From IMG/VR virus record IMGVR_UViG_3300028925_003154, positions 1-35,646 of that record: a stretch of 35,646 nt of DNA. One strand, given 5' to 3'. Below the pieces are notes generated by a model. It saw only the letters and a list, made by a program, of their open reading frames with translations, did not search any database and was not told where the DNA came from. Origin of the DNA: a virus. Position numbers and translations under genes: made by a program. Positions 16,121-24,850 of the stretch are shown here, in pieces. Numbering within the stretch: the first letter of the stretch is position 1; every line of letters begins with the position of its first letter.

Positions 16121-18382
16121 ATGGCAGATGTAAAATATAATAAAGATACAAACAAAGCTGTACGCTTAGAAAATAATCAATGGGTTGATACTCCTGTTAA
16201 AACAAATAAAGAAACAGGCGAATCTGTTGCATTTGATGGCGTAGGTTGGTCTTCTGTTGGTGGTGTTGATTTCCAATCACAAATATCTGGCATGGACGAA
16301 ACAAGTATTAGTGTTGCACGTTCTAAAAACAATCCTTTAGGCGATTATTTGCGGCAACAAGCTTCACAACCTGTTGCTGGCGAAACAGAACAAGAAACCT
16401 TTAAACGCCAATATGGTGGGTTGCCTATGCCAGAACGCCCAGGCATGACTGAAGGAATGGCACGGTCATATTTGCAAGGTGGAACTTTTGGGTTTGGTGA
16501 TGAATTGGTAGCCGCTGGCAAAGCTGGTTTAGATTCAACAATTCGTGGAGATAATTTTAGCGATGCGTATGATGTTAGGCGAACACAAGAAAGAAGCAAA
16601 TTAAAACAATTTAGAGAAGACAACCCTGTAGCTGCATATGGAACTGAAATTTTAGGCGCATTACCTACAGCATTACTACCTCAAGCAAATCTAATGAGAG
16701 TGCAACAAGGTTCTAAATACGGAGTTCAAGGCGCTATAAGAACCCCAATGTTTAAGAATAAATATTTACAAGCTCCAGGCATTGGCACGTTACAAGGTGG
16801 CGTTTACGGTTTTGGTCAAGGTGAAGGCGGTGCGCTAGATCAAGCAAAAAGTACTGGAATGGGGGCTGCTCTTGGCGGCACTTTTGGTCTTGCTGGTGTG
16901 CCTGTTTCAAAAGGTATTGCAGATTTAACAGAACGGTACGCAACTCGACAGGCCGCAAAAAAAGCTAATTTATCAGGGCCAGCTTATCAAATATTAGATC
17001 GTGCGTTGCAAGCTGATGATGCTTTATATGGCGCAGGGGCAAAACGTATAGAAGATGCTGGCGAAGGCGCTATGCTTGCAGACGCTGGTTCTGGAGCGCA
17101 ACGCTTGCTTGATACTGCAATAGTTGAAAGCCCACCAGCGGCACGTTTAGTAACAGAAGCTGTTGAAGGCCGCGCTACAGACGCAGGGCGTAAACTTAAC
17201 ACTGTATTAGATGACACTTTAGGAGCGCCTGTTGGTACTAACCTAGCAGCTAGAAATATAGCAGAAGGAACTAGGCAAGCTAGGGCTGATGCCTATGAAT
17301 TGGCTTATTCAAAACCTATAAATTATGCAAGTGATGCAGGTCGTAATATTGAGGCAACATTAGCTAGAGTGCCTAATCGGATGATGGATGCTGCTATCGC
17401 TAAAGCAAATGAACAAATGGTAGCAAAAGGATTACAAAACCAACAAATTTTGGCAAATGTAGCTAAAGATGGAAAAGTAACATTTATAGAAATGCCAAAT
17501 GTTGAGCAATTAGATCAGATTAAACGTGCGTTAGGTAAATTAGGCGCGGAAGCTATAGATTCTTTTGGAAGAAAAACTTCTGACGGCACAATGTATTCAA
17601 ACCTAGCGAGAGAAATAAAAAATGCTACTTCTAACGCAGTAAGAGAATATGGTGTGGCTGTTCGACTTGGTGGTGATAAAATAGAACGCGACACAGCTTT
17701 GCGACTTGGTACAGAAATTTTAAAATCTAATGTAACACGCGAAAATGTTGCAGATGCGGTTAAAGATATGTCTGTTCATGCAAGGCAAGAAGCAGCAACA
17801 GGATTGCGATCAAATATTGATGATATTCTAGCTAATGTAAAAATAGCTATGTCTGATATTAATGTAGATGCTAGAGAAGCTTTTAAGTTTATAAAAGATA
17901 TGTCTAGTCGCGCTAACAGAGAAAAAGTTAAATTGTTATTAGGCGAAGATGCTTCACAAGCTATTTTTAAACAATTAGACGAATCTATGAAAGCGTTTGA
18001 ATTAAGGGCATCTGTTGCCTCAAATTCAGCAACGGCTGTTAGGCAAAGCACTTCTCAAGGTGTTAAAAATATTGTTGAAGGCGGGGCAATAAATCAATTA
18101 AGAAGTGGTCAAGTAATTGACGCACCAAAATCTATGATTGCTGCTATATTTGGTCGATCAAATAAAGCTAAACAAAAAGTATCTGATGCTGTATATATAG
18201 AAATGGTAAAAGCACTTACAGGCCCAAGAGGTGCAGAAGCTAGGCAAGCATTAGAGCATTTGCAAACGGTGCAACCTTTAATAGACCAAAGCACAGGCAA
18301 AATAATGGACATAACCCAAACGATGTTTGCTAGGAATGCCCCAGTAACATCAACAATGCAAGACGCTTTAGGAGCAAGATAA
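16121..18382 (+). CDS. Large internal virion / DNA ejection protein (third)
   Basis: 753 residues, starting directly after the previous stop. The N-terminus (about 1-55) has the small beta motif ending AFDGVGWSSVGG. Next is GTFGFGDELVAAGKAGLD (about 114-131) and several Gly/Ala-rich segments (about 220-265) able to associate with membranes, followed by a long helical body. Such large proteins form the ejection channel across the periplasm in P22- and T7-type phages. The last residues, STMQDALGAR, resemble the tails of the two polyvalent proteins. No lytic transglycosylase motif was seen, so wall cutting may depend on another protein. Confidence 0.65.
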   Translation: MADVKYNKDTNKAVRLENNQWVDTPVKTNKETGESVAFDGVGWSSVGGVDFQSQISGMDETSISVARSKNNPLGDYLRQQASQPVAGETEQETFKRQYGGLPMPERPGMTEGMARSYLQGGTFGFGDELVAAGKAGLDSTIRGDNFSDAYDVRRTQERSKLKQFREDNPVAAYGTEILGALPTALLPQANLMRVQQGSKYGVQGAIRTPMFKNKYLQAPGIGTLQGGVYGFGQGEGGALDQAKSTGMGAALGGTFGLAGVPVSKGIADLTERYATRQAAKKANLSGPAYQILDRALQADDALYGAGAKRIEDAGEGAMLADAGSGAQRLLDTAIVESPPAARLVTEAVEGRATDAGRKLNTVLDDTLGAPVGTNLAARNIAEGTRQARADAYELAYSKPINYASDAGRNIEATLARVPNRMMDAAIAKANEQMVAKGLQNQQILANVAKDGKVTFIEMPNVEQLDQIKRALGKLGAEAIDSFGRKTSDGTMYSNLAREIKNATSNAVREYGVAVRLGGDKIERDTALRLGTEILKSNVTRENVADAVKDMSVHARQEAATGLRSNIDDILANVKIAMSDINVDAREAFKFIKDMSSRANREKVKLLLGEDASQAIFKQLDESMKAFELRASVASNSATAVRQSTSQGVKNIVEGGAINQLRSGQVIDAPKSMIAAIFGRSNKAKQKVSDAVYIEMVKALTGPRGAEARQALEHLQTVQPLIDQSTGKIMDITQTMFARNAPVTSTMQDALGAR

Positions 18383-18383
18383 A

Positions 18384-19349
18384 ATGGCCCGTAACGGATC
18401 AGGAAGCTATGTTAACCCTTACCCCAATTTCGTTGCTGGCACAGTAATTTCCAGCGATCAAGTTGACGCAAACAACAGCGACATTGCAACAGCCCTTACC
18501 CAATCGATTGCGGTTGATGGTCAAAGCGTTGTCACGGCAAATATCCCTATGGCGAATAAAAAGTTTACAGGATTAGCTGTTGGAAACGCATCTACGGACA
18601 GCGCAACTTTAGGACAAGTTCAAGCCAGTGCCTATGTTTTTTGCGGTACAATGGGCGCTGGTGCGGATGCTGGAACTTTAGCGCCTACACCCGCCATAAC
18701 AGCATATGCTGTTGGACAGCGGTTTTTCTGGAAGGCATCTTCAAACTCAAACACAGGTGCAATGACAGTTGCTATAAGCGGATTGTCAACTATTGCAGTG
18801 CAAAAAGACAGAGCGGCATTGGCGGCTGGTGACCATGTAGCATCAGATATCTACATGGGTATTTTAGATACTACCTCAACAATGCAGATTATGAAGATTG
18901 CAGACGCACCAGCGGCATCAACAACCGTTGCTGGTTTAGTTGAGCAATCAACCAGCGCTGAAAATGTGACACGAACAGCGGACGATAAATTTCCATCTGT
19001 TTTAGGCGTAAATGAAATTGTATCCGTAATACCTCAAAACAGTAAATCAGCGGCTTATGCGTTAGTTTTAGCTGACGCTGGTAAGCATCTTTACCATCCA
19101 GGCGGTGACACTACCGCCCGAATATGGACAATCCCAGCCAACGCTTCTGTTGCATACACTATTGGCACTGCCATAACATTTGTAAACGATACAAGTGGGG
19201 GTGTTATAACAATCGCTATAACTTCTGACGTTATGGTTTTATCTCCAGATGGAACAACAGGGTCACGTTCGTTAGCGGCTAACGGGGTAGCAACTTGCAT
19301 AAAGATGACGGCAACAAGATGGATGATTAGTGGATCGGGATTGACCTAA
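18384..19349 (+). CDS. Tail fibre / spike protein with virion-attachment N-terminus
   Basis: 321 residues; SD AGGAG 9 bases before ATG. The N-terminus MARNGSGSYVNPYPNFVAGT followed by ISSDQVDANNSDIATALTQS is a common podovirus fibre head that fixes the fibre to the tail; PMANKKFTGLAVGNA is the typical follow-on. The rest (about 85-320) is small-residue, beta-rich sequence, as in fibre shafts or knobs. Only one base overlaps the next, larger fibre gene, so the two probably form one receptor-binding apparatus. Confidence 0.75.
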   Translation: MARNGSGSYVNPYPNFVAGTVISSDQVDANNSDIATALTQSIAVDGQSVVTANIPMANKKFTGLAVGNASTDSATLGQVQASAYVFCGTMGAGADAGTLAPTPAITAYAVGQRFFWKASSNSNTGAMTVAISGLSTIAVQKDRAALAAGDHVASDIYMGILDTTSTMQIMKIADAPAASTTVAGLVEQSTSAENVTRTADDKFPSVLGVNEIVSVIPQNSKSAAYALVLADAGKHLYHPGGDTTARIWTIPANASVAYTIGTAITFVNDTSGGVITIAITSDVMVLSPDGTTGSRSLAANGVATCIKMTATRWMISGSGLT

Positions 19350-22132
19350 TGAGTATCCAACAGATGTTCTTTGCCAGTTTATCTAGTGCCAGCGGCCACG
19401 TTATTGCTGGAAGTGGGCTGTTCCAAGGGAGTTCGGATTTTCTAGACTTCACCCCGTCAAGTGGAAGTGCCGAAACAGATTTCACTTTAGAGATGTTGGT
19501 GAAACTGGCAAAGATTAATTCTGGTGATTGGTTGTTTTCTGTTGACGTTAGTTCAAATTCTTTTTTCTTTATTTATTTAAACACTGACGGCACAATTATT
19601 ATAAAGAATCAAACCAGCGGGTCTACTAATTGGGAGTACACCACAGTACCTGTTTTCCGTGACCCTGAAGCTTGGGTACAATTAATATTGTCTGTCGGAA
19701 CAGGATCTAATGATGTCACTTTATATGCAAATGGAACTTCTGTGCCGCTAACTGCTAATACAACCAAAGGATCATCAGCTACTTGCCACATTAACTCAGC
19801 ATTTTCGCATGAGATCGGAGATCGATCTAATAACTCTAACTCTTTTGACGGATATTATGCTAGATGTTCGGGTATTATGGGGACCAAGTATACTGCTGCA
19901 AGTTTTGGTGAACTTACAGATTCTGGATTTTGGCAGATCAAGGATATTTCTGACCTTACGTTTGGTGCGAACGGTTGGTTATTAGAAGGTAGCAATGGCT
20001 TATCCAATTACCCTATTGCTACAGCAGATATGACAGGAGCCTCTGCTCCAAGTGGGGATGTAACTTCATCCGCTGCAAATGGCGACGAACCTAATTGGCA
20101 CGCATTTGATCGAAATGCTGCTACATACTGGGGAGCCTCTGGTGTTGGGGGAGTTGCTACTCTAACTTATCAATTTGATACGTCAAAAACCATTGCGTCA
20201 TATAGTATTCAAAACCGTTCTGGTGGAACTGATGGTCACCCCGAAAACTGGAAAATTCAAGGGTCGAATAACGGAAGCAGTTTTACCGATCTCCACACTG
20301 TAACTGGGCAAGATTTTGGTACAAGTGCGATTAATTATTATACTTTTAATAATACAACGGCTTACACTTATTATCGTTTAAACATCTCAGAGTCTCAGGC
20401 TGATGCAGGGCCAATCGTTGCTGAGTGGGCAATGTATGAAACGCAAGATACTTCTGGGAATGGTGCAGGGTTTATCAAGACAGGCACAATAAGTAGTATA
20501 AAAGATTCTCCAACAAATAGTTCAGATGACGGCTATGGAAATTATTCAATAATTGATCCTTTGCAGAAACTGAATGCAATCCATACGATCAGCGATGGAA
20601 ATCTAAAAGTGGTGTCGGGGTCCGCTGGATCAGGGTACGGATACACATCTAACATTAGCCTACCGAGCAGCGGTGTTTGGGAAGCTGAAGTTACACTTAC
20701 TGTGCAAGGCGGCACAGGTGCGTTCGGTATTATTACACCTAATTTTGATCAAAGTGCTGTCGGCGATGTCTGGGGAACTACAACAGGAAATGTCGTCTCA
20801 CTTACTAACGGTGGCACGATGGGTGTAGATGGCAGCAATGTTCAAACAGGGTTAACTAGTTGGTCGGCAGGAGACAAAGTAATATGCCAAGCAGACGTTG
20901 ATAACGGCACTATTAAATTCTTTTTGAATACAGGTAGCGGATATTCTCAGCTTGGGTCTACAGTCACAGGACGGTCGTCTGCAACAATGACGGGTCAAGT
21001 GTTTTGGAGCGCGTCTAGAAGTTCAACACACACGCACGACTTTGGGCAAAACGGATTTACCTTGCAGGGTAGTAGTTCAAAGTATCTATCAACAGCTAAT
21101 TTACCCACACCAGCCGTACCAAACTATGAAGATGAATACTTTATAAAAGCAAATATTTCTCATTCCAACGGATCAACAACGGCTGTGACGCTTCCTAAGA
21201 ATGTTTCTGGTGGAGCAATGGTTCGGATTAAACGTACTAATACAACAGGTGATTGGATATGTTTCGATACCGCTAGAGGCGTTAATAAAGCAATCTTTTG
21301 GAACGCGACAGCGGCTGAAGATAGCTCAACATACGACGATCAAAATCTTACAGGAACAACATTTACCATGCCGTCAGATTTGCCCAGTGGATCGTATCTT
21401 TTAGAGTGCTTTTTCGTCGGCAGCTACTTTGCTATACTTGAAGATGAGGGTGACGGTCAGGCTAGTCGTTCAATAAATCACGGTGGTGGATTTTTACCAG
21501 CATTTATCTGGCGTAAAAATCTAGAACAAGCCTCATACAACTCTGTAGTTTTCCATAAGTCAGTAGGTACAAGTGCTTATTTATATGGAAGTTCTAATGC
21601 GGCACAAGTTACAGGCGAAGGTACGGCTGGTGCGTGGGCTGGGGGTACTTTCACAACGTCTGTAATTATTGTCGGTTCTAACAACGATACTAACAAAGAC
21701 AATGAGGACTTTATTTCATATTTGTGGGCAGATAATGGGCCGTACAAGTTTGGGTCTTATGTTGGTGCTGGGCGTACTGGTTCGGACGGAGACGTACAAG
21801 ATGGTGCATTTATAAATGTAGGGGGTGGCCCACAATCATTTTTTGCTAAGAAATTAGCTTCTTCAACAATCGGCTGGGTACACCACGCCAGACAATATAA
21901 TGATCCAGTAAACGCCAACGAGGCAGATGGGTTTTGTGCATTGAATGACACACGCGCTGTCGATTCATCTACTGGAACGTACGGTGGAGTGGGGGGAGAC
22001 TTTGTGTCTACAGGCTGGAAGAACTACGGCGGCTTTACTGATATGAATGAGAGCGGAGCTACAATTATCTACGGAGCATTTGGCATACAGCCACTAACAG
22101 ACGGAGCTGTTAACCAAGGTCGGGCAAGATGA
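19349..22132 (+). CDS. Large modular receptor-binding tail protein
   Basis: 927 residues. Four modules can be made out: a LamG/concanavalin-like region (about 30-190; FTLEMLVKL, WVQLILSVGTGSNDVTLYANG), a discoidin (F5/8 type C)-like region (about 235-365; HAFDRNAATYWGASG at about 250-264, then NWKIQGSNNGSSFTDLHTV), a SPRY-like region (about 410-570; VWEAEVTLTV, GDKVICQADVDNGTIKFFLN) and a C-terminal domain (about 690-920; FLPAFIWRKN, DFISYLWADNGPYKFGSYVG) of the kind found at the ends of marine phage fibres. These are carbohydrate- or surface-binding folds, so the protein probably recognises host glycans. ATG 19349 overlaps the previous stop by one base. Confidence 0.75.
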   Translation: MSIQQMFFASLSSASGHVIAGSGLFQGSSDFLDFTPSSGSAETDFTLEMLVKLAKINSGDWLFSVDVSSNSFFFIYLNTDGTIIIKNQTSGSTNWEYTTVPVFRDPEAWVQLILSVGTGSNDVTLYANGTSVPLTANTTKGSSATCHINSAFSHEIGDRSNNSNSFDGYYARCSGIMGTKYTAASFGELTDSGFWQIKDISDLTFGANGWLLEGSNGLSNYPIATADMTGASAPSGDVTSSAANGDEPNWHAFDRNAATYWGASGVGGVATLTYQFDTSKTIASYSIQNRSGGTDGHPENWKIQGSNNGSSFTDLHTVTGQDFGTSAINYYTFNNTTAYTYYRLNISESQADAGPIVAEWAMYETQDTSGNGAGFIKTGTISSIKDSPTNSSDDGYGNYSIIDPLQKLNAIHTISDGNLKVVSGSAGSGYGYTSNISLPSSGVWEAEVTLTVQGGTGAFGIITPNFDQSAVGDVWGTTTGNVVSLTNGGTMGVDGSNVQTGLTSWSAGDKVICQADVDNGTIKFFLNTGSGYSQLGSTVTGRSSATMTGQVFWSASRSSTHTHDFGQNGFTLQGSSSKYLSTANLPTPAVPNYEDEYFIKANISHSNGSTTAVTLPKNVSGGAMVRIKRTNTTGDWICFDTARGVNKAIFWNATAAEDSSTYDDQNLTGTTFTMPSDLPSGSYLLECFFVGSYFAILEDEGDGQASRSINHGGGFLPAFIWRKNLEQASYNSVVFHKSVGTSAYLYGSSNAAQVTGEGTAGAWAGGTFTTSVIIVGSNNDTNKDNEDFISYLWADNGPYKFGSYVGAGRTGSDGDVQDGAFINVGGGPQSFFAKKLASSTIGWVHHARQYNDPVNANEADGFCALNDTRAVDSSTGTYGGVGGDFVSTGWKNYGGFTDMNESGATIIYGAFGIQPLTDGAVNQGRAR

Positions 22133-22133
22133 T

Positions 22134-22673
22134 ATGGTCGACCCAATTTCAATCGGTATTGCTATCAGCGCGACAAAGGCACTTTTAGATAAAGCTGTTG
22201 AAATTAAAGATATAGCTGGTGGGTTGGATAAGTTATTTCATGCATCTGAGGCTAAACCTAAGAAGGTAAAGCATAAGAAACCTAAGACACGTATGCAGCA
22301 GTTACTCCGCATGAAGGCTGGCGATGCAGACTACGACGATGACACGAGTATAAGTGCAGTAGCAAATGACATTCTTGAAGCTAAGAAAAACGAGCGAGCA
22401 TTGGCAAACTTGGCAACGGAGATAGATGTACGTTTTGGGCGTGGAACTTTTGAGTTAATTAAAGCTGAACGTGCCAAACGAATAGAAGCCAAAAAAATAC
22501 AGGTTGCAAAGAATAAAGAGAAAGCTGCTGCACAAAAAGAAATAGACGATAAATACTGGGATAACGTCTTTGCAATAATTAAAAACATAGCGATACTTAT
22601 TGTCGTTTCCATTATCTGTGTAGTTATAGGATGGCTGATGGTTAATTTCGGATGCAAAGAAGCGGTTTGCTAA
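22134..22673 (+). CDS. Membrane-anchored basic protein ahead of lysis genes, unknown
   Basis: 179 residues. N-terminal amphipathic small-residue segment (MVDPISIGIAISATKALLDK), very basic centre (KPKKVKHKKPKTR near 41-53), long charged coiled coil (about 85-145) and one C-terminal transmembrane helix (about 151-171, IAILIVVSIICVVIGWLMV). Similar gene organisation occurs between fibres and lysis genes in marine podoviruses, but I know no function. Its TAA overlaps the ATG of the next small gene. Confidence 0.65.
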   Translation: MVDPISIGIAISATKALLDKAVEIKDIAGGLDKLFHASEAKPKKVKHKKPKTRMQQLLRMKAGDADYDDDTSISAVANDILEAKKNERALANLATEIDVRFGRGTFELIKAERAKRIEAKKIQVAKNKEKAAAQKEIDDKYWDNVFAIIKNIAILIVVSIICVVIGWLMVNFGCKEAVC

Positions 22674-22909
22674 TGAAAGTATTTGAAATTGGAGTTTACA
22701 ATTCAGTCATCAGAGACATAATCAGATCAGGGCGGGACATCCCAAAGAATAATACGATAAGTTCTGAGTTTGAAAACGTATTATATTTTGAGCGTGTCGC
22801 TGATAGTGAAGCTCACGCCCGCATTAGAATTGGCTACGAGTACCCAGCTAAACTGGGTTATGTCACGGAATATGTTCAAAAGGTAAGAGATAATGAGCAA
22901 AAACGTTGA
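22673..22909 (+). CDS. Small conserved-looking phage protein
   Basis: 78 residues from ATG 22673, chosen because it overlaps the upstream stop as TAATG; an in-frame ATG 7 codons upstream lies within the preceding gene. Sequence begins MKVFEIGVYNSVIRDIIRSG and contains ARIRIGYEYPAKLGYVTEYV, a compact alpha/beta pattern. No active-site motif. Overlaps the next gene by 17 bases, so it is part of the tightly packed lysis-side operon. Confidence 0.6.
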   Translation: MKVFEIGVYNSVIRDIIRSGRDIPKNNTISSEFENVLYFERVADSEAHARIRIGYEYPAKLGYVTEYVQKVRDNEQKR

Positions 22910-23084
22910 TCAATTAGCCGCTAATCTTGCAGCCCACGATTTGGTTTGTGAAGAACGTAGCAAGAATATTGCTCTTCAATTTTCTGCTGTTAATGCCAGG
23001 CTAAAACGGCTTGAAGTTATTATGATGTCTTCAACGGGCGCAATTATTTTACTACTTATCGGCCTCGTTTTTAAAGGTATGTAA
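22893..23084 (+). CDS. Small XhlA-like membrane protein of lysis cassette
   Basis: 63 residues: a charged helical N-terminus (about 1-40, with NARLKRLEVIMM) and one C-terminal transmembrane helix (about 44-62, SSTGAIILLLIGLVFKG). This layout and length match haemolysin XhlA-type holin accessory proteins, which associate with the cytoplasmic membrane. The similarity is by architecture, not by a specific motif. Start ATG 22893 lies inside the previous gene with GTAAGAG upstream. Confidence 0.6.
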   Translation: MSKNVDQLAANLAAHDLVCEERSKNIALQFSAVNARLKRLEVIMMSSTGAIILLLIGLVFKGM

Positions 23085-23085
23085 T

Positions 23086-23421
23086 ATGGACGGTTCTGTT
23101 GATATCAGACTTATTATTACGCTGGGCGGCATTTTATTTAGTATCGCTGGCACTGCTGCTGTTGCTCGTAGTCAAATATCTCGGTTAACTGAATTGCTTA
23201 AAGATATTGAATCTAGAACGAGAGCGGCAGACAATCGTGTTGATAAATTAGAGACAACCGTTTTAAGCCACATCCAGACGCAAACACAGCGAGTTGACAT
23301 ATTAGCTGGAATGATGTCTCCAGCTAACCAGGAGCGCCATCACAGGGAAGCAGCAACTGTTTTAGCTAGGATTGAAGTTCTGGAACGTGTCCAGCAAAAA
23401 CTAGAATCTAAGGTGGCTTAA
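23086..23421 (+). CDS. N-terminally anchored coiled-coil protein (possible i-spanin)
   Basis: 111 residues with one N-terminal transmembrane helix (about 8-26, LIITLGGILFSIAGTAAVA) and a long periplasmic or cytoplasmic coiled coil (about 30-108). An inner-membrane anchored coiled coil followed at once by a gene for a small lipoprotein is the arrangement of Rz/Rz1-type spanins, which fuse inner and outer membranes at lysis. The assignment is by topology and order; length fits. Confidence 0.6.
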   Translation: MDGSVDIRLIITLGGILFSIAGTAAVARSQISRLTELLKDIESRTRAADNRVDKLETTVLSHIQTQTQRVDILAGMMSPANQERHHREAATVLARIEVLERVQQKLESKVA

Positions 23422-23430
23422 AAGAGTAAG

Positions 23431-23619
23431 ATGTTAAAATATGCAATTTTAGTATTATTAGTTTTTGTGGTAAGCTGTAAGACGTTGCCAAACTTCCCAA
23501 TTGTCTGGTTTTATAGTAGTAATGATTTGTTGAAGCAGGAAGATGAAATAACTAGGAGCCTACAAATGAATAAATTAAATCCAGTGAAAAAACCTGTAAA
23601 AAAATTAACTATTAGATAA
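23431..23619 (+). CDS. Small lipoprotein (possible o-spanin)
   Basis: 62 residues. Signal peptide MLKYAILVLLVFVVSC with a lipobox ending VVSC; signal peptidase II would cut before Cys16, leaving a 47-residue mature lipoprotein. Small Pro/Lys-containing lipoproteins next to a membrane-anchored coiled-coil gene are typical outer-membrane spanin subunits. The SD is weak (AAGAG). Stop overlaps the endolysin start by one base. Confidence 0.6.
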   Translation: MLKYAILVLLVFVVSCKTLPNFPIVWFYSSNDLLKQEDEITRSLQMNKLNPVKKPVKKLTIR

Positions 23620-23990
23620 TGCTATACGAACACTTTAATCAGATACCAAAATCCCTCTGGGATTTAAAATACTTTGTACCCGCTGAGATTGCTTGCAGCA
23701 CTGGGAAGATACTTGTTAATCTTCATGCATTGCGTTGTCTGGATAACTTTCGCTCCATGCTTGGCAATCCTATCAAACTATCTTCCGCATATCGTTCCCC
23801 GTACCATAACGCCAAAGTGGGGGGCGCTCCCAGATCGTCGCATTTGCAAGGACACGCATTTGATGTAGTGTTGAATGGTATGGATAAAGACGTTTTAAAA
23901 AAAACAGCAGAAAAATGCGGATTTAAAGGGTTTGGTATGCGCTACCAAACTTTTGTGCATATAGACATTGGCAGAAGGAGATCGTGGTAA
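23619..23990 (+). CDS. Endolysin, peptidase M15 family
   Basis: 123 residues, the usual size of a single-domain M15_3 peptidase that cuts peptide bonds of peptidoglycan with a zinc ion. The core is LSSAYRSPYHNAKVGGAP (54-71) followed by SSHLQGHAFDV (73-83), giving His75 and Asp82 as metal ligands, and VHID (113-116) giving His114 as third ligand. No signal peptide, so it needs the holin encoded next. Tightly coupled to the lipoprotein upstream and holin downstream by one-base overlaps. Confidence 0.87.
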   Translation: MLYEHFNQIPKSLWDLKYFVPAEIACSTGKILVNLHALRCLDNFRSMLGNPIKLSSAYRSPYHNAKVGGAPRSSHLQGHAFDVVLNGMDKDVLKKTAEKCGFKGFGMRYQTFVHIDIGRRRSW

Positions 23991-24445
23991 TGGAATTTAT
24001 TTTATCGGTACTAACTGGCGGTGCGACAGGAATTATTGGATCAGTTATTGGAAAAATCTTTGGTTTTGTTGATGGGTATTTAGAAGAAAAAAAGAAAGAT
24101 AAAGAACATACCAGAACGATTGAGATGACCAGATTGCAGTCAGAGTTAAGATCGCAAGAGCTAGAAAGCGAACGTGAAATTGTACAAACTCAACAAGACG
24201 GACAGATTAAAACTGCCGCATACGATATGTTTGTCAACGTGCCTGTTCCATATCCTTGGGTAGCAGCTATATTGCGGTTAATCAGGCCAATTTTAACATT
24301 AATGCTAGTTGGAATCGTAGGATATATATATGCAACTTCAGAAGATTTTGGGCAACAAGAAACAATAATTCAATCTGTTATTTACATGGCATCAACTGCC
24401 GTATTGTTTTGGTTTGGTGAACGCTCAATGAATAATAAAAAATAA
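23990..24445 (+). CDS. Holin, GTA-type three-TM family (putative)
   Basis: 151 residues from ATG 23990, chosen because AAGGAG (23975-23980) lies 9 bases upstream; an in-frame GTG at 23984 would be only 3 bases from it. The protein has an N-terminal hydrophobic segment (about 2-25), a charged coiled coil (about 28-70) and two hydrophobic helices near 88-112 and 120-143. This layout, with RLIRPILTLMLVGIVGYIY, resembles holins of the gene-transfer-agent 3TM type. It follows the endolysin, which supports a role in release of the enzyme through the inner membrane. Confidence 0.7.
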   Translation: MEFILSVLTGGATGIIGSVIGKIFGFVDGYLEEKKKDKEHTRTIEMTRLQSELRSQELESEREIVQTQQDGQIKTAAYDMFVNVPVPYPWVAAILRLIRPILTLMLVGIVGYIYATSEDFGQQETIIQSVIYMASTAVLFWFGERSMNNKK

Positions 24446-24492
24446 TTTGTTTTTATGTGTAAGTTTTTTTGTTCTGTTGCGTCTAACTTAGT

Positions 24493-24663
24493 ATGAACAA
24501 TAAAACAGCAACTAACACAGCGGATATGGCGATTGCGTATCTTAGTGACGAAGCAAAAAACACTGTAGCAAAATTAATGGCATCTGGCGATAAAGATTTG
24601 CAAATTATTGCAAGATTAATTGTTACTGAAAAAGATTATAAAAAATTAAAATCTTTAGTATAA
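24493..24663 (+). CDS. Short ORF at end of late operon, unknown
   Basis: 56 residues: MNNKTATNTADMAIAYLSDE and a lysine-rich helical remainder ending KDYKKLKSLV. It lies 47 bases after the holin stop and just before the hairpin that ends the opposing operon. There is no clear SD, but the amino-acid pattern (amphipathic helices, no rare-residue excess) looks coding. Moderate doubt remains. Confidence 0.45.
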   Translation: MNNKTATNTADMAIAYLSDEAKNTVAKLMASGDKDLQIIARLIVTEKDYKKLKSLV

Positions 24664-24667
24664 ATGT

Positions 24668-24699
24668 AAAAACCCCCTGTCTAAATAAAGGCAGGGGGT
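24668..24699 (-). terminator. Intrinsic terminator of leftward early operon
   Basis: ACCCCCTG (24672-24679) pairs with CAGGGGGT (24692-24699), extended by two or three inner pairs. Read on the - strand, the stem is followed by TTTTT (24672-24668), so it ends the leftward early transcript 8 bases after the last early stop. Read on the + strand the downstream DNA is A/T mixed, so termination of the late transcript here would be weaker. Confidence 0.75.
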
Positions 24700-24706
24700 A
24701 AATATA

Positions 24707-24850
24707 TTAATCTTCTTTTTTCTTAAACCATCTAATAATTGAACTTAACCAATTAAAATTTATAACACTAGTGGTTGAAAGATCAGTTATGTATTCGCTA
24801 GTGTGATCGTCGTAGCGGTACATAATACCGATAATTTTCTTTTCACTCAT
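24707..24850 (-). CDS. Early small protein, 47 aa, unknown
   Basis: Starts MSEKKIIGIMYRYDD and ends SSIIRWFKKKED. The ATG (24848-24850) lies in an 8-base overlap with the end of the upstream early gene, indicating translational coupling. No known family. It is the last gene before the terminator of the - strand operon. The amphipathic C-terminus with Trp and Lys residues might bind membrane or nucleic acid, which is speculation. Confidence 0.55.
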   Translation of the reverse strand: MSEKKIIGIMYRYDDHTSEYITDLSTTSVINFNWLSSIIRWFKKKED

